Part shown: positions 43,616 to 51,012 of the stretch, one piece after another
Position numbering within the stretch: the stretch's first letter is position 1
Layout of the letters: every line of letters begins with the position of its first letter
Assembly: GCA_021828475.1 (NCBI GenBank)
Contig: JAJZIY010000019.1
Location: 1-51,012 of the forward strand
Origin: Actinomycetes bacterium
GTDB lineage: Bacteria > Actinomycetota > Acidimicrobiia > Acidimicrobiales > Palsa-688
Direction: 5' to 3'
Length of the DNA stretch: 51,012 nucleotides
Program-made: the position numbers and the translations under genes
The notes under the pieces: model-generated
The model's database searches: none
The model's input: only the letters and a program-made list of their open reading frames with translations
Told to the model about the DNA's origin: nothing

Positions 43616-44049
43616 TGAGCCTCCACCTCCACCTCTTCCTGGTGGGCCCTGGCGACGAAACGGGCCTTGATCGGCAGCTTCTGGATCGCCCTCTCCATGG
43701 CCGAACGGGCCAGGGGCTCGGCTACACCGCCGAGCTCGAACATGACGCGGCCGGGACGCACCACGGCCACCCAGAACTCCGGGTTGCCCTTGCCCGAGCC
43801 CATACGGGTCTCGGCCGGCTTGGCCGTGACCGGCTTGTCCGGGAAGACCCGGATCCAGACCTTTCCACCGCGGCGCACGTGGCGGGTCATCGCGATACGG
43901 GCGGCCTCGATCTGGCGGGCCGTTATCCAACCCGGCTCGAGAGCCTGTATCCCGTAGTCGCCGAAAGTCACCTCGGTGCCGCCCTTGGACATCCCGTCCA
44001 TGCGGCCGCGCTGTTGCTTGCGGTGTTTTACTTTGCGGGGCATCAACAT
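43612..44049 (-). CDS. rplP: 50S ribosomal protein L16
   Basis: A 145-residue L16 near the peptidyl-transferase A site. [19 protein letters not shown] and [10 protein letters not shown] are typical. ATG 44049 gives the usual MLMPRK start. The next upstream gene rpsC ends 5 bp before it. Confidence 0.98.
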   Translation of the reverse strand: MLMPRKVKHRKQQRGRMDGMSKGGTEVTFGDYGIQALEPGWITARQIEAARIAMTRHVRRGGKVWIRVFPDKPVTAKPAETRMGSGKGNPEFWVAVVRPGRVMFELGGVAEPLARSAMERAIQKLPIKARFVARAHQEEVEVEAQ

Positions 44050-44054
44050 GGCAA

Positions 44055-45005
44055 TCAGTCCCTCGGGAAGTGGGGCGTCTCGTGGTGCTCGCCCCGCGTC
44101 CGGCGTTCGATCTCTTCCTCTTCCTGGAGCAGGCGCTCCAGCTCGGGGTCGACCTGGACGATGTCCCGGTCCGGTGCAGCCGGAGCCTGCTCGGGCTGCT
44201 CGGGCACCTCACGCTCGACCACGACCGGCGGCGCCGGCACGGCGCCGGGCTCACCCATCTCGGGGCGCCTGCGGCCGCCGCCGGCGCTGACGACGCGCCT
44301 GGGGGTGCCCAGGCCTGATGTCTCGCCCACGGCCATGGCGGCCTCGCGGGTGATCTTTTCCTCGGTCGAGGTCTTGTAGGGCAGGATGTCGCCCTTGTAG
44401 ATCCAGACCTTGACCCCGATCCGCCCGTACGTCGTCTTGGCCTCGCGAAAGCCGTAGTCGATGTCCGCCCGCAGGGTGTGCAGGGGGACCCGGCCCTCGC
44501 GGTAGGACTCCCGGCGCGACATCTCGGCCCCGCCGAGACGGCCGGAGCACTGGACGCGGACGCCGAGGGCGCCGGCCTTCTGCACCGTCTGCACCGTCCG
44601 CTTCATCGCCCGGCGGAAGCTCACCCTGCCGGCCAGCTGGTCGGCGATGCCCTGAGCCATCAGGGCCGCGTCGAGCTCCGGCTGCTTGATCTCCTGGATG
44701 TTGAGCTGGACCTTGGGGTTCTTGGTTATCTCGGCAAGACGGGTACGCAGGCGGTCGGCCTCGGCGCCACGCCGACCGATCACGATGCCCGGCCGAGCGG
44801 TATGGACGTCTATGCGCAGCCGGTCCCGGGTGCGCTCGATCTCCACCCGGCTCACAGCGGCCCGCTCCAGCTCGCGGTTGAGGTAGTCCCGGATGTGGAT
44901 GTCCTCGATCAGATAGTCCTGGTACTGCCGGTCTGTGAACCAGCGCGACTTCCAGTCGGTGGTGTTACCGAGGCGGAACCCGTACGGGTTTACCTTCTGG
45001 CCCAT
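44055..45005 (-). CDS. rpsC: 30S ribosomal protein S3 with acidic C-terminal tail
   Basis: A 316-residue S3 (usual 210-280). The N-terminal KH domain ([20 protein letters not shown]) and the S3 C-domain ([18 protein letters not shown]) are complete by about residue 225. About 85 further residues follow: a Pro/Val/Glu-rich segment and a helical acidic end [15 protein letters not shown]3 lines the mRNA entry tunnel and unwinds mRNA. It overlaps the rplV stop by one base. Confidence 0.95.
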   Translation of the reverse strand: MGQKVNPYGFRLGNTTDWKSRWFTDRQYQDYLIEDIHIRDYLNRELERAAVSRVEIERTRDRLRIDVHTARPGIVIGRRGAEADRLRTRLAEITKNPKVQLNIQEIKQPELDAALMAQGIADQLAGRVSFRRAMKRTVQTVQKAGALGVRVQCSGRLGGAEMSRRESYREGRVPLHTLRADIDYGFREAKTTYGRIGVKVWIYKGDILPYKTSTEEKITREAAMAVGETSGLGTPRRVVSAGGGRRRPEMGEPGAVPAPPVVVEREVPEQPEQAPAAPDRDIVQVDPELERLLQEEEEIERRTRGEHHETPHFPRD

Positions 45006-45778
45006 TAGCTGTCCCTCTCCTGGTCTGCGCCCTCGCCTGCGGCCCCGCCCCCGGTGCCTGCCTCGGCTTCGGTGCCTGCCTCGGCTTCGGTGCCTGCCTC
45101 GGCTTCGGTGCCTGCCTCGGCTTCGGTGCCGGTGGCTCCGGCGCTGCCGGCCGCTTCGGGTGCTACCGCCTCGGCGGCCTGGGCCCCCTCAGCCGGTACC
45201 TCTTCGGTCTGCTGCCCGGCTTCGGTCTGCTGCTCGGCGACGCCCTCCTCGGCGGTCTCCTCCTCGGGAGCGGAGAACGCCTCTGGGTGCCTGCGAGCAC
45301 GGCGGCTGGCACCGTCGGCCTGCTCGGAGCGGGCCCGGCGGGTGGCCTCCACCCGCCTGGCGCGCATGGCCAGGTTCTCGGCCCGGCGGCGTGCCTGCAG
45401 GCGCGCCAGCTGGGTTGCGGGCATTCGGCTCACGATGACCGTGATGTGGCAGGACCGCTTGCGGATCCGGGTGGCACGCCCACGCGCCCGAGGGCGCCAG
45501 CGCTTGGCGGTCGGGCCCTCGTCGGCGAAGCAGGCTGAGACGAAGAGCTCATCGGGGTCGAGGCTGTCGTTGTTGGCCGCATTGGCCACCGCAGACTGGA
45601 GCACCTTGGCGACCACCTCGGCAGCGACGCGCTCGGTGAAGCGCAGGATGTCGGCGGCCTCGTGGACGGGCTTGCCCCTGATGGCGTCGAGCACCTGGCG
45701 CACCTTGAACGCGCTCAACCCCGAGTAGCGCAGGACGGCGCGGGTGCCTTCCCTCTCGTTTGTCTTGGGCCCCGGCAT
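45005..45778 (-). CDS. rplV: 50S ribosomal protein L22 with long acidic repeat tail
   Basis: A 257-residue L22, more than twice the usual length. The canonical domain (about 10-130) has [20 protein letters not shown] and the tunnel hairpin [20 protein letters not shown] basic helix ([21 protein letters not shown]) and an acidic tail of about 100 residues follow; the tail has four TEAEAG repeats near the end. The tail is in frame and ends at a normal overlap with rpsC, so it is likely translated. No frameshift is seen. Confidence 0.93.
   Translation of the reverse strand: MPGPKTNEREGTRAVLRYSGLSAFKVRQVLDAIRGKPVHEAADILRFTERVAAEVVAKVLQSAVANAANNDSLDPDELFVSACFADEGPTAKRWRPRARGRATRIRKRSCHITVIVSRMPATQLARLQARRRAENLAMRARRVEATRRARSEQADGASRRARRHPEAFSAPEEETAEEGVAEQQTEAGQQTEEVPAEGAQAAEAVAPEAAGSAGATGTEAEAGTEAEAGTEAEAGTEAEAGTGGGAAGEGADQERDS
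45052..45130 (-). repeat. 18-bp tandem repeat encoding TEAEAG in L22
   Basis: Four perfect tandem copies of an 18-bp unit (45052-45123, plus strand CGGTGCCTGCCTCGGCTT) and a partial fifth copy lie in the acidic tail of L22. The unit is a multiple of three, so length changes keep the frame. Confidence 0.95.
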
Positions 45779-46056
45779 CAGCGCTTGCCCTGGCGTTCCT
45801 GGCCGGCGTGGTAGCGGAAGGTCCGCGTGGGTGCGAACTCGCCCAGCTTGTGCCCGACCATCGACTCGGTCACGTACACGGGGACATGCTTGCGCCCGTC
45901 GTGGACGGCGATCGTGTGGCCCACCATGTCGGGGATGATGGTGGAGCGGCGCGACCACGTCTTGATCACTCGCTTCTCGTTGCGGCTGTTCAGGTCGTCC
46001 ACCTTGCGGAGCAGGTGGCCGTCGACGAACGGGCCCTTCTTGAGGCTTCGGGGCAT
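45778..46056 (-). CDS. rpsS: 30S ribosomal protein S19
   Basis: A 92-residue S19. [20 protein letters not shown] and [20 protein letters not shown] with [17 protein letters not shown] are family motifs. It forms the S13-S19 complex in the head. It is 4 bp after rplB and shares a base with rplV. Confidence 0.99.
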   Translation of the reverse strand: MPRSLKKGPFVDGHLLRKVDDLNSRNEKRVIKTWSRRSTIIPDMVGHTIAVHDGRKHVPVYVTESMVGHKLGEFAPTRTFRYHAGQERQGKR

Positions 46057-46060
46057 TCGG

Positions 46061-46894
46061 TTACCTCCTGGCGCCGCGTCCCCGGCGGCGACGGATGATC
46101 AGGCTGTCGGATGGCCGGTGCGAGCGCCGGGTGCGGCCCTCTGGACGGCCCCACGGGGAAACGGGGTGGCGGCCACCGGATGTCTTGCCCTCGCCACCAC
46201 CGAGGGGGTGGTCGACCGGGTTCATGGCCACGCCGCGGGTCTGGGGGCGGACACCCTTCCAACGGTTGCGCCCGGCCTTGCCGATCTTGACCAGCTCGGC
46301 CTCCGCGTTGCCCACCTCGCCCAGGGTCGCCCGGCAGTCGATCGGGACACGGCGCATCTCGGTGGAGGGGAGCCGGAGCGTGGCGAAATCGCCCTCCTTG
46401 GCCACGAGCTGGACGCTGGAGCCGGCGCTGCGGGCCAGCTTGCCGCCGCCGCCGGGCTTGAGCTCGACGTTGTGCACGACGGAGCCGACGGGGATGTAGC
46501 GCATGGGCAGCGCGTTGCCGGGCCGGATCTCGGCGCCCTGGCCGTTGCGAAGCACGTCACCGACCGCAACCCGGTTGGGGGCGAGGATGTAGCGCTTCTC
46601 GCCGTCGTGGTAGTGCAGGAGGGCGATGCGGCAGTTACGGTTGGGGTCGTACTCGATGCTGGCAACAGTGGCCGGGACACCGTCCTTGGCCCGCTTGAAG
46701 TCCACGATCCGGTACTGGCGCTTGTGACCCGCGCCGCGGTGGCGCGCCGTCTTGCGACCGTAGGCGTTACGACCACCCGAGCTGGGCTTGGGTACGGTCA
46801 GCGAGCGCTCGGGACGGTCCTTGGTGATCTCGGTGAACGCCGAGACGGTCTGGAAACGACGGCCGGCGCTGGTTGGTTTACGGGAACGGAGCAT
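46061..46894 (-). CDS. rplB: 50S ribosomal protein L2
   Basis: A 277-residue L2, the usual length. The RNA-binding domain holds [20 protein letters not shown] and [20 protein letters not shown]. The C-terminal region near the peptidyl-transferase centre has [20 protein letters not shown] with the conserved His. It follows rplW by 8 bp. Confidence 0.99.
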   Translation of the reverse strand: MLRSRKPTSAGRRFQTVSAFTEITKDRPERSLTVPKPSSGGRNAYGRKTARHRGAGHKRQYRIVDFKRAKDGVPATVASIEYDPNRNCRIALLHYHDGEKRYILAPNRVAVGDVLRNGQGAEIRPGNALPMRYIPVGSVVHNVELKPGGGGKLARSAGSSVQLVAKEGDFATLRLPSTEMRRVPIDCRATLGEVGNAEAELVKIGKAGRNRWKGVRPQTRGVAMNPVDHPLGGGEGKTSGGRHPVSPWGRPEGRTRRSHRPSDSLIIRRRRGRGARR

Positions 46895-46902
46895 CGGTAC
46901 CC

Positions 46903-47196
46903 TTAGCTGGTCTCGAACAACGGGATCGACTGGCCGGCGGCGAGGGTCACGAACGCCCGTTTGGTGTCCGGTCGCTTGCCGTACGTGGGTTGCTTACGGT
47001 TGCGCTTGCGCTTGCCCGGTCGGTTGAGGGTGTTGACCTTGACGACCCTGACATTGAAGACCTTCTCGACCGACCGCCGTATCTCCACCTTGTTGACCTG
47101 GGTCGGCACCACGAACATGTAGACGCCCCGCTCGCTCAGCGCGTAGGACTTCTCCGAGACGATCGGGCGGACGATGACGTCGCGCGGATCTTCCAT
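46903..47196 (-). CDS. rplW: 50S ribosomal protein L23
   Basis: A 97-residue L23 at the tunnel exit, docking site for trigger factor and [23 protein letters not shown] and [21 protein letters not shown] are typical, then the loop [20 protein letters not shown]. It shares one base with the rplD stop (TGATG). Confidence 0.98.
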   Translation of the reverse strand: MEDPRDVIVRPIVSEKSYALSERGVYMFVVPTQVNKVEIRRSVEKVFNVRVVKVNTLNRPGKRKRNRKQPTYGKRPDTKRAFVTLAAGQSIPLFETS

Positions 47197-47930
47197 CAGG
47201 CTTCCTCCTCCGTTGCGGCGCCGTCAGCGGCGCCCGCCCCTTGGCCCTCGGCGGCGGCGGAGCCCGCGGCGGCGTCCTGCGACGGGGACGAAGAGGCCCC
47301 AGCCGGTCCCTCGGGCCAGGTCACCTCGCCGGGCAGCGTGCGGCGGGTGAACACCACGGCGTCGGAGCAGAGCACGTCGTAGGCCGCCAGCTCCCCGACG
47401 AGGACCAGGTCGACGTTGCCCAGGTTGCGGAAGCACTTGAAGACCTGCTCGTCGTCGCGTGAGAGCACCACGAGGGCTCTGCCCTGTACGCCGAGCGCCT
47501 CGAGAGCGGCGACTGCCGACTTCGTCTTGGGCGTGTCGAAGTCCCAACTGTCCACCACCAGCACCTTGCCGGACGAGGCCCGGTCGGACAGTGCGCAGCG
47601 CAGGGCCAGCTGGACCATCTTGCGGGGTGTGCGCTGGCGGTAGCTGCGGGGCTTGGGGCCGAGCGCTACGCCGCCGCCTGCATAGTGGGGGGCGCGCGTG
47701 CTGCCCTGGCGGGCCCGTCCCGTGCCCTTCTGCTTGAACGGCTTGGCACCGCCCCCGGAGGCCTCGGCCCGGGTCTTGGTGCTCTGGGTCCCTGCCCGGG
47801 CGGCGGCCAGCTGGGCCGTCACCACCTGGTGCATCAGAGGGACGTTGGGCTGCACCTCGAAGTAGTGCGCGTCGAGCTCGACGGAGCCCTTGACTCCACC
47901 GTCGACCGACCTCACGTCAACGCGGGTCAT
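47196..47930 (-). CDS. rplD: 50S ribosomal protein L4 with C-terminal extension
   Basis: A 244-residue L4 (usual about 205). The tunnel loop [20 protein letters not shown] is intact, as are [17 protein letters not shown] and the end [14 protein letters not shown]. About 35 extra C-terminal residues are Ala/Gly/Ser/Glu-rich. In Escherichia coli L4 controls its own operon; here that is unknown. The ATG overlaps the rplC stop as ATGA. Confidence 0.95.
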   Translation of the reverse strand: MTRVDVRSVDGGVKGSVELDAHYFEVQPNVPLMHQVVTAQLAAARAGTQSTKTRAEASGGGAKPFKQKGTGRARQGSTRAPHYAGGGVALGPKPRSYRQRTPRKMVQLALRCALSDRASSGKVLVVDSWDFDTPKTKSAVAALEALGVQGRALVVLSRDDEQVFKCFRNLGNVDLVLVGELAAYDVLCSDAVVFTRRTLPGEVTWPEGPAGASSSPSQDAAAGSAAAEGQGAGAADGAATEEEA

Positions 47931-48580
47931 TTGCCTCCCTTCACGGCGTCCCGGATGAGCACCACGCCGCCTCGGGGCCCGGGGACGGCACCCTTGAGCA
48001 GGAGCAGGTTGCGCTCCGGGTCAGCCGAGACGACTTCGAGGTTGAGCGTCGTCACCCGCTCGTTGCCGAGACGACCGGCCATGCGCGTGCCCTTGAACAC
48101 ACGGGCGGGCGTGGCGCAGGCGCCGATCGAGCCGGGAGCCCTGTGGTGCTTGTGGTTGCCGTGGCTGGCTCCCTGGCCCTTGAAGTTGTGGCGCTCGATG
48201 CCGCCGGCGAAGCCGCGGCCCTTGCTCGAAGCGGTGACATCCACCTTGTCGCCGGAGCTGTAGACGTCGACGCCGATCTCCTGGCCCACCTCGTAGGACC
48301 CCGAGTCCTCCACCCTCAGCTCGACCAGCTTGCGACCGGGAGCCACCTGGGCTTTCGCGAAGTGCCCACCGAGGGGCTTGTTGACAGTGCTGGGCCGCCG
48401 GGACCCATAGGTCACTTGGAGCGCAGAGTACTTGTCCCGCTCCGGGGTCTTTACCTGGACGACGCGCACCGGCGTGACCCTCACGACGGTCACGGCTATC
48501 TGGCGCTGGCTCTCGTCCCAGATCTGGGTCATGCCGACTTTCTCGCCGACAAGCGCTCTTTTAGGGGCCTTAGCGGGCAT
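47927..48580 (-). CDS. rplC: 50S ribosomal protein L3, first gene of the cluster
   Basis: A 217-residue L3. [19 protein letters not shown] opens it, and [20 protein letters not shown] with [16 protein letters not shown] is the conserved loop near the peptidyl-transferase centre. It begins at ATG 48580 with AGAGGA six bases upstream. It is the promoter-proximal gene; rpsJ, which normally precedes it, is absent from this locus. Confidence 0.98.
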   Translation of the reverse strand: MPAKAPKRALVGEKVGMTQIWDESQRQIAVTVVRVTPVRVVQVKTPERDKYSALQVTYGSRRPSTVNKPLGGHFAKAQVAPGRKLVELRVEDSGSYEVGQEIGVDVYSSGDKVDVTASSKGRGFAGGIERHNFKGQGASHGNHKHHRAPGSIGACATPARVFKGTRMAGRLGNERVTTLNLEVVSADPERNLLLLKGAVPGPRGGVVLIRDAVKGGK

Positions 48581-48702
48581 TTGGTCCTCTTACACGCAGA
48601 CGCTCCGCTCGGGGGTCCCGGGCGGAGCTCGTTTCACGTTTGTGCCACGGGGTCCCTGCCGGCTCGAAAGGGGCAGGCGGCCATGGACGTCGGTTACACG
48701 GC
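48581..48702 (-). promoter_or_regulatory. Structured leader of the ribosomal cluster
   Basis: The predicted 5' UTR of about 120 nt holds two inverted repeats: a 7-bp stem at 48602-48608 with 48622-48628 and a 6-bp stem at 48655-48660 with 48672-48677. The first ends about 20 nt before the rplC start. This could be a ribosomal-protein binding leader; no known family is recognised. Confidence 0.45.
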
Positions 48703-48708
48703 TCGGCC

Positions 48709-48736
48709 AGTATAGCCACCCCCGGCGGGAGTGCAA
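48709..48736 (-). promoter_or_regulatory. Promoter of the rplC ribosomal cluster
   Basis: On the minus strand TTGCAC (48736-48731) and TATACT (48714-48709) are 16 bp apart; sliding the -35 by one to TTTGCA gives 17. The start site would be near 48702. The near-consensus -10 in very GC-rich DNA suits a strong housekeeping promoter. Confidence 0.7.
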
Positions 48737-48759
48737 ACCGCCCTGGTAGCAGAGCTGCC

Positions 48760-50208
48760 CTAACCGGCAGGGCGCCCCCCGTCCACGTAACGGTCCCACC
48801 ACGGGCGCAGGTCGGTACCGCACCAGGTACTGAGGTGCCGGCAGAGGTCGTCGCTGGTTGCCGCCCGGCCACCGTACCTGCTGTGCCAGTCGGCGAGGGC
48901 CGCCCGCAGACGGCCGGCGCCACCGGCCATCTCGGCGACCCCCGACAGCAGGCGCGCCCCACCGGCGTACGCCTCCCTCGGGGTGTGCCGCGCCCAGGGG
49001 TGCGCCGGCCGCAGCTCGACCGGGGCCTCGTCCAGGCCCAGCTCCGCTGACGCGAAGCGGGCCCCGGTGGCCCGGGACGACGCCGTGGCCCAGGTTGCCA
49101 TGGCCTCGTCCATCCAGCCGTCCCGGGCCCCCGCAGGCTTGACCCCGCGGCCGAACCAGCTGTGGAAGATCTCGTGCTCCAGGGCTGCCTCGCTTGCGGT
49201 GGTGGCGCCGTCGTACTCCATGCCCCTCCCGGGCCCCCACAGCACGGCCAGGAAGCGGTCCCCGTGCGCCCAGTCCCCGTAGCGGGACCCGAAGTACGAG
49301 AGCCACGCGCTGGTGTCGGCGGCCGCGGCAGGCACGTCCGCTGCGGCCTCGGGCAGTGCGGCGACGACGACCTCCAGGGTGCGGCCGGCGCAGCGGGCCT
49401 CCGAGCGGGCCGTCTCGACCTCGTCGACCGGAGCCAGGACGAGCATGGGAGATAAAGAGGTATAGCTGGCGGGGTAGCGCACGGCCCAGGAGCGACGGGT
49501 GCCTCCCTCCTCGACCTCGCCGTTGGCCAGTAGGAGGTGGGGACGGTCCGTGCCCACCACCTCGACGGCCAGCTCCAGTGAGAAGCGGTCGTGGCAGAGG
49601 TTGGCAGGCAGCCACATCTCCAGGTAACGCCCCGGCTCGAGGTCGGACATCCACAGGTCGAAGCGCACGCCGTCACCGGCGGGGGCCCAGTCGACCGGGT
49701 TGGCACCGGTGGCCGCCGGCTCGCCCAGTCGGTAGCGCAGCCGGAGCAGGTGGCTGCTGCGAGCCTCGCATTCGATGTCCACCGCTCTCATGCGGGCGTC
49801 AGCGCCGGCCCCGGTCGAGCGGTGCCTCACGGCCTCCGCCGGCAGGCGCGCCCCGTCGAATGACACTTCGTCGACCTCCTGGCGCAGGTCGAACAGGGGA
49901 CGTCCTGGCACGTCTCCCACGCGCAGCTCGACGGTGGCCTCGACATCGGCCTGGCGGGTGGAGGTGTCGAAGCGCACCCGTGCCTGGGCCCGGGCTATGT
50001 CGACAGGGACCAGGAGGCCTTCGTCGGTAGGCACCGGGGGCGGGGCGCCCTCCGCCGCTGCGCCCGCCTCGCTCGCTCCACCCCGGCGGCGCCGCCTCGA
50101 GCCCCGAGCTGCAGACGTCTCGGCCTCGGTGCGGCTGGCCGTGGGGCCGGGGGGCACGGGGCCGGGGGGCACGGGGCCGGTGGGTTTGGGGCCGGTAGCT
50201 GCGGGCAT
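48760..50208 (-). CDS. M1-family-like zinc metallopeptidase
   Basis: A 482-residue gluzincin. A basic, Pro-rich N-terminus (about 1-50, with a GPVPP repeat) is followed by the M1 beta-sandwich saddle and a thermolysin-like catalytic domain. The zinc site is HEIFH (about residue 341) with the third ligand Glu in WMDEAMATW 18 residues on, the spacing of M1 enzymes. The usual GAMEN exopeptidase motif is not clear, although GMEYDG is near its place, so aminopeptidase activity is uncertain. The helical domain is short. ATG 50208 lies 7 bp after a TACCGT -10-like element. It lies upstream of the rplC promoter on the same strand. Confidence 0.8.
   Translation of the reverse strand: MPAATGPKPTGPVPPGPVPPGPTASRTEAETSAARGSRRRRRGGASEAGAAAEGAPPPVPTDEGLLVPVDIARAQARVRFDTSTRQADVEATVELRVGDVPGRPLFDLRQEVDEVSFDGARLPAEAVRHRSTGAGADARMRAVDIECEARSSHLLRLRYRLGEPAATGANPVDWAPAGDGVRFDLWMSDLEPGRYLEMWLPANLCHDRFSLELAVEVVGTDRPHLLLANGEVEEGGTRRSWAVRYPASYTSLSPMLVLAPVDEVETARSEARCAGRTLEVVVAALPEAAADVPAAAADTSAWLSYFGSRYGDWAHGDRFLAVLWGPGRGMEYDGATTASEAALEHEIFHSWFGRGVKPAGARDGWMDEAMATWATASSRATGARFASAELGLDEAPVELRPAHPWARHTPREAYAGGARLLSGVAEMAGGAGRLRAALADWHSRYGGRAATSDDLCRHLSTWCGTDLRPWWDRYVDGGRPAG
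50143..50172 (-). repeat. 15-bp tandem repeat in the metallopeptidase N-terminus
   Basis: Two exact copies of GGGGCCGGGGGGCAC (plus strand) and a partial third encode GPVPP repeats before the catalytic part. They are in frame and low complexity. Confidence 0.75.
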
Positions 50209-50279
50209 TGCCTGCACGGTACCGTTGGCATCTGGAGGCACCGGGCAAAAGTGCCGATAGGGACAGTGAGCAGCCGCCG

Positions 50280-50299
50280 CCGGAGCGGTTGCGCTCCGG
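50280..50299 (+). promoter_or_regulatory. Hairpin just upstream of the flippase-like gene
   Basis: CCGGAGCG and CGCTCCGG form a perfect 8-bp stem with loop GTTG, ending 8 bp before the ATG. The G-run used as a ribosome-binding site (50298-50302) begins inside its 3' arm, so the structure could limit translation. Confidence 0.5.
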
Positions 50300-50307
50300 G
50301 GGCAGCT

Positions 50308-51012
50308 ATGTCTGAGAGAGCCGAGAGCACCGGGCACCGTGACCGGAGGCGCTGGGCCCTGGCCACCATCACCCTGGCCGTCAACCTCGGCAGCTTCGTG
50401 TTCCTCGCCCTGGTGGCCCGCTCGTCGGGGCCATCGGTGTTCGGAGGCCTGGCCGCCCTGGCCGGCCTCGCCCTGCTCTTCGAGGTGCCGGCCAACGCCC
50501 TGCAGGTGGCGGTCGGCAACAGGGCGGGCGGTACCCCTCTCGCCGTCGGGCCACTGCTCGTCGACGCCTCGGCGCTCGGTGCCGGAGCGTGCGCAGTCCT
50601 CCTGGCCCTGTCCCCTCTGGTCGAAGGCTTCCTCCACCTGCCAACGCTCACGGCCGCTCTGCTGCTCGGGGCCTACGCGCTGCCGATAGGCGTGAGCGTG
50701 GTCCCAAAGGGTCTCCTGGCTGCAGCCGGCCGCCTCTCGGCCCTGGCCGCCGGGCTGCTTTCCGGGACCGTGGTGCGGATCGTGCTCGGCGTAGTGCTCG
50801 TCCGTCGGGGAGGCGGCATAGAAGGGGCCTTCCAGGCCATGGTCTGGGGAGAGGCGGTGACGGCCTGCGTCGTGCTGGTCGGGCTGCGCCGGCTTGCCCG
50901 CTCGGGTGCAAGAGGCACTGACAGCACCGGGGGGCCGGCCGCGGTGCCAGCGGTGCCAGCGGTGCCAGCGGTGCCAGCCGGGGCGGCCGGGGCGGCCGGG
51001 GCGGCCGGGGCG
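50308..51012 (+). CDS. Flippase-like polytopic membrane protein, 3' end outside the window
   Basis: The first 235 codons of a gene with no stop before the edge. It begins MSERAESTGHRDRRRWALAT and shows five or six hydrophobic helices. The stretch LVARSSGPSVFGGLAALAGL followed by FEVPANALQVAVGNRAGG resembles Wzx-type polysaccharide flippases of the MVF/MATE-like superfamily. Later helices include LTAALLLGAYALPIGVSVV. It would move lipid-linked sugars across the membrane; the substrate is unknown. From about codon 211 the frame is repeat-encoded (AVP then AGA units). It is divergent from the metallopeptidase with 99 bp between starts. Confidence 0.6.
   Translation, partial: MSERAESTGHRDRRRWALATITLAVNLGSFVFLALVARSSGPSVFGGLAALAGLALLFEVPANALQVAVGNRAGGTPLAVGPLLVDASALGAGACAVLLALSPLVEGFLHLPTLTAALLLGAYALPIGVSVVPKGLLAAAGRLSALAAGLLSGTVVRIVLGVVLVRRGGGIEGAFQAMVWGEAVTACVVLVGLRRLARSGARGTDSTGGPAAVPAVPAVPAVPAGAAGAAGAAGA
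50941..51012 (+). repeat. Two adjoining 9-bp tandem repeats
   Basis: Four copies of GCGGTGCCA (50941-50976) are followed by four copies of GCCGGGGCG (50977-51012), running to the window edge. Both keep the frame of the flippase-like gene, giving AVP and AGA units. The array probably continues beyond the edge. Confidence 0.95.

Noticed and set aside
45052..45130. Repeat array considered as a CRISPR
   Set aside because: The units are contiguous 18-bp copies with no spacers and lie in frame inside rplV.

Overview
The window is chromosomal DNA from a high-GC Gram-positive-type bacterium, most likely an actinomycete and possibly a member of the Acidimicrobiia. Supporting this are the actinobacterial ctaE-qcrC-qcrA-qcrB order with a diheme QcrC, a Coryne-type GlgA next to GlgC, a GH15 trehalase-like enzyme, a group II truncated haemoglobin, a DUF732-type lipoprotein, zinc-type S14, many GTG starts and several genes that look leaderless. 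The class assignment is inference. I see no tRNA, rRNA, CRISPR array, transposase or prophage; this is ordinary vertically inherited core and near-core DNA.

Layout. 0.2-10.9 kb: a secreted TAP-like alpha/beta hydrolase, a PAS/GAF/SpoIIE phosphatase with a C-terminal anti-sigma-type ATPase, MscL, two tandem paralogous Thr-rich exported proteins, a ROK regulator with a near-consensus promoter, a pirin, a lipid kinase and an aquaporin. 11.0-16.0 kb: a zinc-uptake operon (binding protein, ATPase, two permeases, Zur) driven by a promoter with a Fur/Zur-like palindrome between its -35 and -10, followed by a small membrane-anchored protein. 16.0-18.9 kb: a degenerate kinase-like protein, a Pro-rich zinc-ribbon/FHA-like protein and, on the other strand, a DUF732-like lipoprotein. 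19-26.5 kb: globin, alpha/beta hydrolase, GH15 enzyme, ftsE-ftsX and glgC-glgA. 26.5-32 kb: the cytochrome bcc/aa3 module and a queF plus queuosine-precursor transporter pair. 31.9-48.7 kb: 15 minus-strand genes of the alpha/spc part (truA to map, adk, secY and so on) continuing into the spc and S10 ribosomal genes, almost all overlapping or within a few bases. 48.8-51 kb: an M1-type metallopeptidase and a divergent, truncated flippase-like membrane protein.

How it works together. The ribosomal block is one long co-oriented cluster, probably read from a strong promoter at about 48.72 kb with a second promoter at about 35.83 kb before rpmJ. It lacks rpsJ upstream of rplC and infA between map and rpmJ. 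Several of its proteins carry unusual tails (L22, L4, L5, S3). The zinc operon sits beside zinc-dependent forms of S4, S14, L36 and Adk. GlgC and GlgA build glycogen or maltosyl donors, while the GH15 enzyme probably degrades trehalose or a related glucan. The bcc genes and ctaE provide the respiratory supercomplex. The least understood locus is 15.3-18.9 kb, where an apparently inactive kinase-like protein, an FHA-like reader and exported proteins are neighbours.
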